The notes under the pieces: generated by a model
Told to the model about the DNA's origin: nothing
Seen by the model: only the letters and a program-made list of their open reading frames with translations
The model's database searches: none
Shown here: piece by piece, positions 1-7,046 of the stretch
How positions within the stretch are numbered: position 1 is the first letter of the stretch
How the letters are laid out: each line of letters begins with the position of its first letter
From: Lachnospiraceae bacterium
Lineage (GTDB): Bacteria; Bacillota; Clostridia; Lachnospirales; Lachnospiraceae
Direction: 5' to 3'
NCBI GenBank assembly: GCA_017938405.1
Contig: JAGBBP010000014.1
Location: forward strand, 205,034 to 269,033
Length of the DNA: 64,000 nucleotides
Position numbers and translations under genes: made by a program

Positions 1-545
1 ACAATACAATCCTTTCCCAGCTCTGCAATCAGGTTGCGGAAACGAACCCGTTCCTTCGGGTCAAGTCCGGCAGTCGGCTCATCCAGTACCAGCACCTCCG
101 GGGCGTTTAACAGTGCCTGGGCAATACCGATGCGTTGTTTCATACCGCCGGAGTACGTTTTAATTTTCTTTTTTGCCACATCTTCCAATGCCACCAGCTT
201 TATCAGTTCCGCCGTTTTCCGCTTTGCCTGCTCCTTGGAAAGTCCCTTTAACGCCGCCATATACATCAGAAAATCAAATCCGCTAAACTCCGGATAATAC
301 CCGAAATCCTGGGGCAGATACCCAAGCACTGCCCGGTAGTTTTCCTCGCTTACATCCATGCCGTCTAACGCAACGGTTCCTTCCGTGGGCTTTAAAATCC
401 CGCAAAGCATCCGCATCAGCGTCGTTTTCCCGGCACCGTTGGCTCCCAAAAGGCCGTACACGCCCTTATGAAGTTTCAGGGAAATGCGGTCCACCGCAAT
501 CTTATTCTGATATCGTTTCGTTACTCTGTCTATGATTAGTTCCAT
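1..545 (-). CDS. ABC transporter ATP-binding protein (partial, 3' end beyond left edge)
   Basis: The reading frame starts at ATG 545 and runs off the left edge after about 181 codons. It encodes an ABC ATPase that would power a membrane exporter. Visible motifs: Walker A GANGAGKTT (residues 34-42), a Q-loop in YLPQDFG, the signature YSGGMKQR, and Walker B LVLDEPTAGLDP. The order and spacing are those of the CcmA/DrrA-like ATPases that pair with ABC-2 type membrane proteins. Its start overlaps the end of the upstream membrane-protein gene by 10 bases, so the two are translationally coupled and probably form one transporter. The C-terminal part cannot be seen. Confidence 0.93.
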   Translation of the reverse strand, partial: MELIIDRVTKRYQNKIAVDRISLKLHKGVYGLLGANGAGKTTLMRMLCGILKPTEGTVALDGMDVSEENYRAVLGYLPQDFGYYPEFSGFDFLMYMAALKGLSKEQAKRKTAELIKLVALEDVAKKKIKTYSGGMKQRIGIAQALLNAPEVLVLDEPTAGLDPKERVRFRNLIAELGKDCI

Positions 546-1240
546 GTGAATTCCTCCAAATGATTCATTGTCTTTCCGTATTCTTTCATCAGTACTACCG
601 CTAAAAGTACGGTTGCAAGCCCCCACCAAACAAAGCTCTCTGCTCTGTACAGTTTCGGCAAATACAGCCGGGATATCGGACAAAGTGCACACACAAATAC
701 ACTGATACTGCCGCAAACAAACATGTTCTCTCTTCCCGGTAACCGACGCACTGCCATCAGCCCCAAAACTGCAGTCAAAAGATACGGAACCAGAATATAT
801 ACACCGCTTTTTAGAAGTTGCATTCCCAATACAATCGCCACCGGAATCAGGCCCAAAAGCTGTGCCACCCCCAGCATACTCATTCTGGCAAGTAAAACCG
901 TACGCAGGGAAAACCGGGAGGTCATTTCCAGTTCCGTCATTCCGTACGCGGTGGATCTGGCAAATTCAAGAATAAGTAACAGTGCCCCAAACGGCATCAC
1001 TGCCGACAATAGCCAAATACTCTCCAGTTCCGTATATTGTGCAAACCAAACCACGGAACCGAACAACAGAATGGAAGCCGCCCAGACCCACTTCCGGATA
1101 TAAGCCGCCTGGGACAACACTAAGTTCCAAAGACCCACTTCCTGTCGCGGAAGAGACCGCAAAAAGGCTCTTTTTCTCTCCGGCTCCGGTGCCGCAAACA
1201 ATTGCTTTAGCATCTCTTTTTCCTGTTTTTTAATACTCAT
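536..1240 (-). CDS. six-helix membrane protein, probable partner of the ABC ATPase
   Basis: This 234-residue protein has a charged N-terminal region of about 50 residues and then six hydrophobic segments, with no signal peptide. I do not recognise a named family. Its position between a sigma factor (4-base ATGA overlap) and an ABC ATPase (10-base overlap) suggests a three-gene operon. In it this protein would be the membrane subunit or a transporter-associated protein, and the sigma factor would control the operon. Function is inferred from context only. Confidence 0.75.
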   Translation of the reverse strand: MSIKKQEKEMLKQLFAAPEPERKRAFLRSLPRQEVGLWNLVLSQAAYIRKWVWAASILLFGSVVWFAQYTELESIWLLSAVMPFGALLLILEFARSTAYGMTELEMTSRFSLRTVLLARMSMLGVAQLLGLIPVAIVLGMQLLKSGVYILVPYLLTAVLGLMAVRRLPGRENMFVCGSISVFVCALCPISRLYLPKLYRAESFVWWGLATVLLAVVLMKEYGKTMNHLEEFTWN

Positions 1241-1692
1241 AGGCCCGCTCCTTTCTCCTGCAAAGTTTCTCGTAACTTCTTTAACACCTGCTTTATCTGC
1301 CGATTGAGTGCAAACCGGGAACAGCCCCGCAGCTCACAAATCACCTTTACCGGTACTTCATTTACATACCGTAAAAGAACCAGTTCCCGTTCCTCCGTCG
1401 TAAGACACTCCATGGCCTGTTTCATGACCACGCTTTCAATTACACGCGCCTCCGGTCCATCCTCCGATACTTCCTCCGGAAGTTCTTCCAAAACCCGCTT
1501 ACGGGATTCGTCAATACACAGATTCCTTGCAATGGTGTACAGATAGTTCAACTCCTTGCCACGTTCTTTATAGGTACTGCTTTCCAAAAAGCGTAGGAAG
1601 GTCTCCTGGGTCACATCCTCCGCTACCGTTTGGTTCTGTAATTTAAAATAGCAATAGCGGTAGATTTTATCGTATTGCGCTTCGTAATCCAT
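1237..1692 (-). CDS. RNA polymerase sigma factor, ECF-like (sigma-70 family)
   Basis: The frame is open upstream to 1851, but the start is placed at ATG 1692 because AAGGAGG lies 6 bases before it and the sigma domain begins there (MDYEAQYDKIYRY). The 151-residue product has a region 2 helix with the pattern AEDVTQETFLRFL and a region 4 with LTTEERELVLLRYVNEV followed by a helix-turn-helix (VICELRGCSRFALNRQI). It would direct RNA polymerase to a small regulon. No anti-sigma gene is adjacent; downstream are a membrane protein and an ABC ATPase, overlapping by 4 bases. Confidence 0.9.
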   Translation of the reverse strand: MDYEAQYDKIYRYCYFKLQNQTVAEDVTQETFLRFLESSTYKERGKELNYLYTIARNLCIDESRKRVLEELPEEVSEDGPEARVIESVVMKQAMECLTTEERELVLLRYVNEVPVKVICELRGCSRFALNRQIKQVLKKLRETLQEKGAGL

Positions 1693-1763
1693 GGAGCCCC
1701 TCCTTTCTTTTGCAATCGGAAATTCGTCGACGTTTTTCCTTTCATAGGGATTAACGAAAAACT

Positions 1764-1790
1764 CCCCCGCAATGTGCGGGGGAAAAGAAA
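1764..1790 (-). terminator. Rho-independent terminator after the GGADGPT small gene
   Basis: An 8-base perfect stem (CCCCCGCA/TGCGGGGG, 3-base loop) at 1764-1782 is followed on the minus strand by a run of T (GTTTTTC). It lies just past the stop of the gene ending at 1811 and before the sigma gene start at 1692. Confidence 0.85.
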
Positions 1791-1810
1791 TTTTTTTATT
1801 GTTTACACTT

Positions 1811-2065
1811 TTATTTCCTACTCTTAACAAGTCCCCATATTCCAACCGCAACCAGAAGGACTCCTATCACACTTTCAATAATCACACCACCGGCTCCGAA
1901 AGTTCCCACAACAAAAACCGCAGTCGGCCCGTCCGCACCACCGATAATACCTACGGAACCGGACGCCTGTGAGGTCAATATAGCTCCTATCACCATAGGT
2001 GCTATTACACTTAATAAAAACAATCCTCCGGCAACAATGGAAATAATGGATAATACTTTCTTCAT
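1811..2065 (-). CDS. 84-residue membrane protein with the GGADGPT motif of Na+-translocating decarboxylase beta subunits
   Basis: The start is ATG 2065, preceded by GTAGGAGG. The protein has an N-terminal hydrophobic helix, a glycine-rich middle with SVGIIGGADGPTAVFV, and a second hydrophobic helix near the C-terminus. In full-length oxaloacetate, methylmalonyl-CoA and glutaconyl-CoA decarboxylase beta subunits (about 370-430 residues) the GGADGPT segment is a conserved re-entrant region containing an aspartate needed for Na+ transport. Here the motif sits alone in a two-helix protein and no decarboxylase subunits are near, so pump activity is unlikely. Database pipelines may label it decarboxylase beta subunit from this motif alone. 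Role unknown. Confidence 0.85.
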   Translation of the reverse strand: MKKVLSIISIVAGGLFLLSVIAPMVIGAILTSQASGSVGIIGGADGPTAVFVVGTFGAGGVIIESVIGVLLVAVGIWGLVKSRK

Positions 2066-2096
2066 TCTATATCCTCCTACAAAATACAAACATTCC

Positions 2097-2564
2097 TCAA
2101 TATATAACTACCTCTGTTCCATAATGACTGCTCTGAAATCCACTATCCAGAAATACATTAAAGAATGGTGTCATCTTGTTTTCCAACTCGGTATCCTGCG
2201 GTTTCGGCATCGTAATAAGCATATTTGCAAATTCCGGTGTTACCTCTCCGGTGATAATCTTCCCGTAGGTCCAGTCACTTTCCTTTAACGTTCCGTACCG
2301 TAATGCCACCGCAATCCATTCGTCCTCTCCATTCCAGCAGTGAATTTCAAAGGTCTTTGCCGTCTTTAAGGCTTCCTTAAGCAACTCCAACCACTTTGAA
2401 TTATCCGTTTCTGTTCTGTCAAAATAAATCGGGTATACTTCTTTCTCGCAAGCAGGTTCCTCGCTTACCTTCAGTTCACCTAACTGCACGGTTGATAATT
2501 GTTCTAATACTTTTTCTGTTACACTCTTTAATGCTTTCTCTAACTCTTTCTCTTCGTCTTTCAT
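2097..2564 (-). CDS. hypothetical cytoplasmic protein, 155 residues
   Basis: The start at ATG 2564 has the ribosome site CGGAGG. The N-terminal third is charged and likely helical (KDEEKELEKALKSVTEKVLEQL), followed by a mixed alpha/beta region rich in tryptophan and aromatic residues. There is no signal peptide or membrane helix. I do not recognise the family. It lies 20 bases after a lipoprotein gene in a run of small minus-strand genes and may be cotranscribed with them. Confidence 0.7.
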   Translation of the reverse strand: MKDEEKELEKALKSVTEKVLEQLSTVQLGELKVSEEPACEKEVYPIYFDRTETDNSKWLELLKEALKTAKTFEIHCWNGEDEWIAVALRYGTLKESDWTYGKIITGEVTPEFANMLITMPKPQDTELENKMTPFFNVFLDSGFQSSHYGTEVVIY

Positions 2565-2584
2565 AGCTACCTCCGAAAATCGAC

Positions 2585-3106
2585 CTATTGTCTTATCTCA
2601 TTTCCTTCCGCATCCAAAAAGATATAATCCTGCGGAAGCAACTCATAGTAATAATGGAACGGATACTCTCCTTCCCCGATTTCAACCTCTGTTACCGCAC
2701 CCAATCCTCCGACATTCCCGGTGATCTGTATCTTCTTGCATTTTGGATTATTTATCAAAAAGGAATAACCGTCTCCCCAATTATAGACAACAATATCCTG
2801 TCCTCGCTCTAAAGCATTGTGCCGCCCTTCGAAAACATATTCATCCTCTCCTACAATTTCAAAAACCATAGGAAAATAGCGGTGCATCTGATACTCATTG
2901 CCAGTGATAAACCACATCAACGCCCGGTCATCATTTTCCTGCTTTGCCGCAAGTCGGACCTCTATTGTATCTGCTTCGGCCACCGTGATTTCTTCCCTTG
3001 CCTTTGCAATTAAATCATCTTCACTTGTAAGCTTCTCACGGCAACCGGCCAAAGAAAAGGCCACAATACAACTTAATATCAAAATTAATAGCTTATTCTT
3101 TCTCAT
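2585..3106 (-). CDS. lipoprotein, 173 residues
   Basis: The N-terminus has the lipoprotein pattern: MRKNK, a hydrophobic core, and the lipobox LAGC with the modified cysteine at residue 22. The mature part is acidic, has no family I can name, and contains a central region with FEIVGEDEYVFEG. It is expected to be anchored to the outer face of the membrane. Its start overlaps the end of the 68-residue membrane-protein gene by 14 bases, so the two are coupled. Confidence 0.85.
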   Translation of the reverse strand: MRKNKLLILILSCIVAFSLAGCREKLTSEDDLIAKAREEITVAEADTIEVRLAAKQENDDRALMWFITGNEYQMHRYFPMVFEIVGEDEYVFEGRHNALERGQDIVVYNWGDGYSFLINNPKCKKIQITGNVGGLGAVTEVEIGEGEYPFHYYYELLPQDYIFLDAEGNEIRQ

Positions 3107-3299
3107 TCCGTCTCTCCAACTTAGAAATAATCAAACCGGTACAAATCACTATTTCAAACGCAAGAAAGAATGCTGCACCAACTACAACTGCCCCTTCCTG
3201 AGACAATCCGTTAAACACTTCACTGAATAATGCAAGAAAAATCCATTCTACCACTACTACGCACAACCCAGCCAGTACATATTTCCATAAATTCTTCAT
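3093..3299 (-). CDS. small two-helix membrane protein, 68 residues
   Basis: ATG 3299 is preceded by GTAGGAGGAGCGAG. There are two hydrophobic segments (residues about 5-27 and 38-60) and a short basic C-terminal tail (KLERRNEKE). It resembles many short membrane proteins of unknown role in Clostridia. It overlaps the following lipoprotein gene by 14 bases. Function unknown. Confidence 0.75.
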   Translation of the reverse strand: MKNLWKYVLAGLCVVVVEWIFLALFSEVFNGLSQEGAVVVGAAFFLAFEIVICTGLIISKLERRNEKE

Positions 3300-3325
3300 C
3301 TCGCTCCTCCTACAACAGCAATCAG

Positions 3326-3586
3326 CTATTTTATCTCCTTACCGCAGTGCGGACAATATTTCCCAAAGAGTACTCTCAACTTTCCACAGTGCGGACAACG
3401 AGATGTACATCTCACATAAATGAGACAGACAAAGAAAACCGCCAAAGAACCATATGCTATGTATGCTTCCGTCGTATAATTATAATTGTTATCGAGTATC
3501 TTCACTCCGACAACGCCCCAAGCAATTACAAAGACAATAATGGATATTACTGCCAACCAAATTGCAATCTTCTTCATCTTCTTCAT
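3326..3586 (-). CDS. small membrane protein with C-terminal zinc ribbon, 86 residues
   Basis: The start is placed at ATG 3586, with AAAGGGGCG upstream; the longer frame would need a TTG at 3607. Two hydrophobic segments are followed by a cytoplasmic tail with two CxxC pairs (CPHCGKLRVLFGKYCPHCG) that form a zinc ribbon. The segment just before the gene carries a degenerate copy of the palindrome found between genes at 43-45 kb. Role unknown. Confidence 0.8.
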   Translation of the reverse strand: MKKMKKIAIWLAVISIIVFVIAWGVVGVKILDNNYNYTTEAYIAYGSLAVFFVCLIYVRCTSRCPHCGKLRVLFGKYCPHCGKEIK

Positions 3587-3602
3587 AGAATCACGCCCCT
3601 TT

Positions 3603-3620
3603 GTCAAATTGGAATTTGGC
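3603..3620. repeat. degenerate copy of the intergenic palindrome (E5)
   Basis: GTCAAATTGGAATTTGGC is a near-perfect palindrome equal to the two ends of the element at 43661-43705 joined without its centre. It lies exactly between two small genes, as the full elements do. Confidence 0.5.
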
Positions 3621-3627
3621 TTATTTC

Positions 3628-3807
3628 TTATTTCTCTTCTGAGTCACCTATAAAAGCAAGTGCTACACCGAAGAAACCAACAAAACCACCGATGATTGCC
3701 ATAATATTTGCAAAGGTGGAAGAAAAGTCTGGTGTCATAGCGATACCAATGACTACAATTAAAACAGCGAAGATAATTAAAGCAATTCCTTTAAGTTGGT
3801 TTTTCAT
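3628..3807 (-). CDS. small two-helix membrane protein, 59 residues
   Basis: The start is ATG 3807 (MKNQLKG), preceded by GACGGAGGAG; upstream extension would require TTG. Two hydrophobic helices (about 5-22 and 35-53) are separated by a short loop, with an acidic tail (GDSEEK). No family recognised. It is flanked on both sides by pieces of the repeated palindrome, as if it were one unit of a cassette. Confidence 0.7.
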   Translation of the reverse strand: MKNQLKGIALIIFAVLIVVIGIAMTPDFSSTFANIMAIIGGFVGFFGVALAFIGDSEEK

Positions 3808-3823
3808 ACAATCACACTCCTCC

Positions 3824-3841
3824 GTCAAATTCTTATTTGCG
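3824..3841. repeat. half copy of the intergenic palindrome (E6)
   Basis: GTCAAATTCTTATTTGCG matches the left half of the element at 43661-43705, identical over the first 15 bases. On the minus strand it directly abuts the ribosome site of the 59-residue membrane-protein gene. Confidence 0.5.
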
Positions 3842-3887
3842 TTCAGTTTACTTCATCATATTTCATCGGCAGACCTTCCTTCGGCTA

Positions 3888-4229
3888 TTACCGAACTCTA
3901 TTTTCCATCCACTCATCCAATTTACTCTTAATGAACACTCGATTTGCTCCAATCTCTGTAGAAATGTTATCGAGTTCTCCAGTCTTAATAAACGATTCGA
4001 CAAGGGCAGTCACGTCCTCATCTGTAATTCCCAAGTATGCAGCCACTTCATATCTGGAAAGGTATTCTCCAAACTGTCCGTATGCCGTGTCCGTTGTGGT
4101 TACCGCCAGACTTGAAGGAACATGGGTTGCGTCTGGAAGCTCCTTGGAAATAAGCCATCCGGCAGCCATAACACCGATGCTGATTACACAACAACCAAAA
4201 AACAAGGATACATCAAAACTCTTTTTCAT
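3888..4229 (-). CDS. membrane-tethered excisionase/MerR-like HTH protein, 113 residues
   Basis: An N-terminal hydrophobic segment (residues about 8-27) is followed by a linker and a C-terminal region with the layout of the HTH_17/excisionase fold: YLSRYEVAAYLGITDEDV, then a wing and VFIKSKLDEWMENR. Such domains normally bind DNA in soluble proteins. A single membrane anchor in front of one is unusual. The start has GGTGGA upstream. It overlaps the preceding membrane-protein gene by 17 bases. Whether the domain faces the cytoplasm is not shown by the sequence alone. Confidence 0.7.
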   Translation of the reverse strand: MKKSFDVSLFFGCCVISIGVMAAGWLISKELPDATHVPSSLAVTTTDTAYGQFGEYLSRYEVAAYLGITDEDVTALVESFIKTGELDNISTEIGANRVFIKSKLDEWMENRVR

Positions 4230-4557
4230 TACTCAATCCACCTTTCACCTTCAAATATACATCTATACATGCTCCGGCAATAATAGCCCCAAGAAGAACG
4301 AACATCCAAATCACATACAAATTATTTGGCAAAGTCCCTATATCAGTCGGCGTGTCACACCATACACCGATTAAATACCCGAGCGGATACCCAATCACAG
4401 CAAACCATCCCATAAATTTCATATTAAGGAATGCACAAATGGCAATCGCAATGAGTCCCATTACCGTAAGTGTCCCATCCTTAATAAACAGAAAATGTAT
4501 CAGAAGATATACCGCAAACATAACAATTGCAGTTATGATTCTTTTCTTTTTCTCCAT
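4213..4557 (-). CDS. four-helix membrane protein, 114 residues
   Basis: The start is ATG 4557 (MEKKKR) with GGGGGAG upstream; a GTG at 4584 would overlap the preceding gene. Four hydrophobic segments fill the protein. The stretch GYPLGYLIG, then NNLYVIW, corresponds to GYIIGFVFG and NNLWVIW in the N-terminal membrane part of the protein at 7047-8177, so the two share a membrane domain. Here it stands alone. Function unknown. Confidence 0.75.
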   Translation of the reverse strand: MEKKKRIITAIVMFAVYLLIHFLFIKDGTLTVMGLIAIAICAFLNMKFMGWFAVIGYPLGYLIGVWCDTPTDIGTLPNNLYVIWMFVLLGAIIAGACIDVYLKVKGGLSNEKEF

Positions 4558-4558
4558 A

Positions 4559-4834
4559 TTATCTTCTCCCCCTCTTCTCTGCACTTATAATAACACCTAT
4601 CGTAGAGGCTTTTGATATCAACGACTTAATCTTCAGCTTATAAATCAATGCGGTTACTGCGGCCACAACACTACAAGCGAACGCAGCTCCTAAAATACCA
4701 ATCGCTACTACATTGGTTAAATCCAAGAAACCGCTGGAACTCCCCGCCACTCCTGCTGCAACCAATATCGCTACCAAGAGAAGAACCGCGGCCAGAACCG
4801 CAAATACTCGACTTACTATGTTTAAAGCTTTCAT
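4559..4834 (-). CDS. two- to three-helix membrane protein, 91 residues
   Basis: ATG 4834 follows a GGAAAGG ribosome site. A hydrophobic N-terminal helix, a second long hydrophobic segment (VVAIGILGAAFACSVVAAVTALIY) and a basic tail (AEKRGRR) are visible. No family recognised. The stop lies one base from the start of the next membrane-protein gene, consistent with cotranscription. Confidence 0.7.
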   Translation of the reverse strand: MKALNIVSRVFAVLAAVLLLVAILVAAGVAGSSSGFLDLTNVVAIGILGAAFACSVVAAVTALIYKLKIKSLISKASTIGVIISAEKRGRR

Positions 4835-4849
4835 ATTATTTAACCTTTC

Positions 4850-5074
4850 CTAACTCTGACTTTCTGAGTAATCTATCAGAACCTTCTTACAGTTCTCACA
4901 GTTGTAAGCATATACTGCCTGATTTTCCAGTTCTGTCCCATTCTCAAGAGATACACTACCTCTCCCTAAAAAAGACAACGCAGACACCAACTGCAATTTC
5001 GGAGTCCAACGCACACCATCTCTACATTGAATATACCCCTGTACCATTTCTTTCCCACAATACGGACATTTCAT
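4850..5074 (-). CDS. DUF6487-like zinc-ribbon protein, 74 residues
   Basis: The protein opens with MKCPYCGKEMVQGYIQCRDG and closes with YNCENCKKVLIDY, two CxxC pairs that would bind one zinc. This matches my recollection of the DUF6487/PF20097 small zinc-ribbon family. It is cytoplasmic and of unknown function. Its ribosome site overlaps the TAG at 5088-5090 that ends the shifted frame of the upstream gene, which supports that longer upstream reading. Confidence 0.8.
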   Translation of the reverse strand: MKCPYCGKEMVQGYIQCRDGVRWTPKLQLVSALSFLGRGSVSLENGTELENQAVYAYNCENCKKVLIDYSESQS

Positions 5075-5087
5075 AGATATGCACCTC

Positions 5088-5767
5088 CTACTTCACTATA
5101 TCGATCGCTTCTCTATCAATTTTATAAACTCCCTCGTACGGTATCTCCGCATAGGCAATTCCATTTCTCTCATATATCATATATCGGATTACACGTTCCT
5201 CTTCACAAAAGAAAATGCTACTGCCCCGAACTCCATCATCTGTGTATCATTCTCTGAACCGTCCGGGCGTTCAAGCCCTAAGGTATCGTAATAGTCATTC
5301 GAAAACTTGATTTTGCTATCGTCATGCTGCTCCTGAACCGCCTTTACATACTCATACGGATTTTCCATTGGAGTAAGCTTCAACTCTTTCTGTATTTTAT
5401 CCAGAACCGTTTTTTGCTCAGGAAATATTGCGTTATCCTCACTATGTAAGAAGTCCTCAAACTGCTCCTTGCTCCATCCGACAATCTGCTCCACCGCTGT
5501 TGTACTTCCACATGCCAATATCAAACGCAAAAAGTCCTTGAAATTCATTGCCAGTGGATAGACATACTTGTCAACACATGATTCCGGATTCACCGCAAAC
5601 ACCATATCTCTGTATCCACGGATAAAACAGTAATGTATGCTGTTCTCCCAACCGATGACTGCCGCATCGATCGGAGTACAAAAATAATCTACGCACATAT
5701 CACTCTTCTCAAGACCTATCCATCTGCCCTCTATATCCAGCTGACAGTACTTCTCATACATCGTCAT
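5088..5767 (-). pseudogene. unknown soluble protein gene with a -1 frameshift near its 3' end
   Basis: The intact frame runs 5767-5189 (192 residues) and ends at TAA. The -1 frame continues past that stop without interruption for about 40 codons to TAG 5088, reading FFCEEERVIRYMIYERNG and ending in AIDIVK, a normal-looking protein end that stops inside the ribosome site of the next gene. Loss of one base in a T-run (plus-strand A-run at 5207-5215) would explain this. It could be a real mutation, a sequencing error or, less likely, recoding. The family is unknown; the soluble alpha/beta composition recalls immunity-type proteins of the SUKH kind, but that is weak. Confidence 0.6.
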
Positions 5768-6242
5768 TGGCTCTCCTCCTCCGTTTCCCTATTGCAAAGC
5801 ACAAAAAGGCTATTGCCCATAACACAATCGCCTGCACCAACCACATCATTATCATTACACTGAATGGCTCTAATCCTTCGCCAATCGTAATCCATCCTTT
5901 TGCCGGATGAGCAAGATACCGATGCTTAGGACTTTCTCCGAAAATACCCGAACAAATATACCATGCCAATAAATATATCGGCAAGTTTACCCATGTATAT
6001 TTCACTTTGACCTTGCTTGCAAACAAGACAGGCAAACCGAGCAATCCAATCCAGAAAATATATCTACCAGTCGGATCACTGGTGGAAAGGGTGAATTCAT
6101 GATATCCGTTTCCCAAATCCTTAAAATCCTTTATAGTTCCCGCCACACCAACAAGTCCATCAGCGATTACCAAACAGATAATAGCAGTCAATAATCCCAT
6201 AATGACAGCATACATATATCCTTGCATCTTTTTGTTTTCCAT
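5754..6242 (-). CDS. four-helix membrane protein, 162 residues
   Basis: The start is ATG 6242, after GGAGAGGTGAGT. Hydrophobic segments lie near residues 10-35, 65-80, 88-102 and 128-152, and the protein ends in a strongly basic cluster (GKRRRR). A loop with SPKHRYLAHPAKGW precedes the last helix. No family recognised. It overlaps the start of the downstream gene by 14 bases. Confidence 0.72.
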   Translation of the reverse strand: MENKKMQGYMYAVIMGLLTAIICLVIADGLVGVAGTIKDFKDLGNGYHEFTLSTSDPTGRYIFWIGLLGLPVLFASKVKVKYTWVNLPIYLLAWYICSGIFGESPKHRYLAHPAKGWITIGEGLEPFSVMIMMWLVQAIVLWAIAFLCFAIGKRRRRANDDV

Positions 6243-6273
6243 ACTCACCTCTCCTTAGTCCGTAATCGTCAAC

Positions 6274-7023
6274 TCAATGCTCCACTACTTCCTCGATTGT
6301 CGTCTGCGTAGAAGTTGATTGCGGCAAATTGGGATATGTCGGCAACTCGTTTACGGAAGCCGGTACTGCCTCATAGCTTTCATTCAACCACCTCCAGTTC
6401 CAACCAATATCTGCAGATGTGAAATATCGGAAATTGCCTGTTCCAGAAAACAACTCACCGTTCTTCACTCCATAACCGACATAGATAATCTCATAATTTG
6501 TACCATCGGATAAGTTAAATCTAAAGCTGGTAACCGAACTTCCCACAGCTGTTATATTTGGTTCTTTCTTCTGTAACAGTAATTCGCTAAACGTCACATA
6601 CAGATTTTCTATATCCTTGCTCTCTGTAACAATTTTCTTTTCTGCATTTACAGGTGCACCATCATAATGGAACATTTCTATATTTTCAACTTCCGACAGT
6701 TCAAATGGGAAGTCAATAGAGACATACTCCACTGCTACGGTATTATCCGTTATACTGTCAATTATACCGCCGGCAACAATAACCGTCAATGCACCTATCA
6801 TAATGCCTATTTTAATTTTCATCGCTTTGGAATCTTTAGCTTTCCAAATGATTGCTCCGGCAATCACGCATATTGCCGCAAAGCCACAGCATAACCATCT
6901 TGCCAAATTGCTAAAATCCAGCATACTCCCTCCGCTCTCTGCGGTTATTCCGCCCAAGAAAGCAAAGAACGCCAACATATACAAAATACAACTGACATGT
7001 TCACGCCATTTACCGTTTTTCAT
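6274..7023 (-). CDS. membrane protein with extracytoplasmic domain, 249 residues
   Basis: Three hydrophobic segments occupy roughly residues 10-90. A C-terminal region of about 160 residues without membrane helices follows. This part is mixed beta-rich (FRFNLSDGTNYEIIYVGYG) and would be extracytoplasmic if the third helix crosses outward. Ribosome site AAGGGGG precedes ATG 7023. I do not recognise the family. It is one of several membrane proteins in this run with a helical N-terminal part and a distinct sensor-like C-terminal part. Confidence 0.72.
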   Translation of the reverse strand: MKNGKWREHVSCILYMLAFFAFLGGITAESGGSMLDFSNLARWLCCGFAAICVIAGAIIWKAKDSKAMKIKIGIMIGALTVIVAGGIIDSITDNTVAVEYVSIDFPFELSEVENIEMFHYDGAPVNAEKKIVTESKDIENLYVTFSELLLQKKEPNITAVGSSVTSFRFNLSDGTNYEIIYVGYGVKNGELFSGTGNFRYFTSADIGWNWRWLNESYEAVPASVNELPTYPNLPQSTSTQTTIEEVVEH

Positions 7024-7046
7024 AAGGCAATCCCCCTTTGCTAAAG

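Noticed and set aside
3230-3931. 233-codon open frame on the plus strand
   Set aside because: It runs antisense across three minus-strand genes that each have starts and ribosome sites; its composition is low-complexity and shows no domain.
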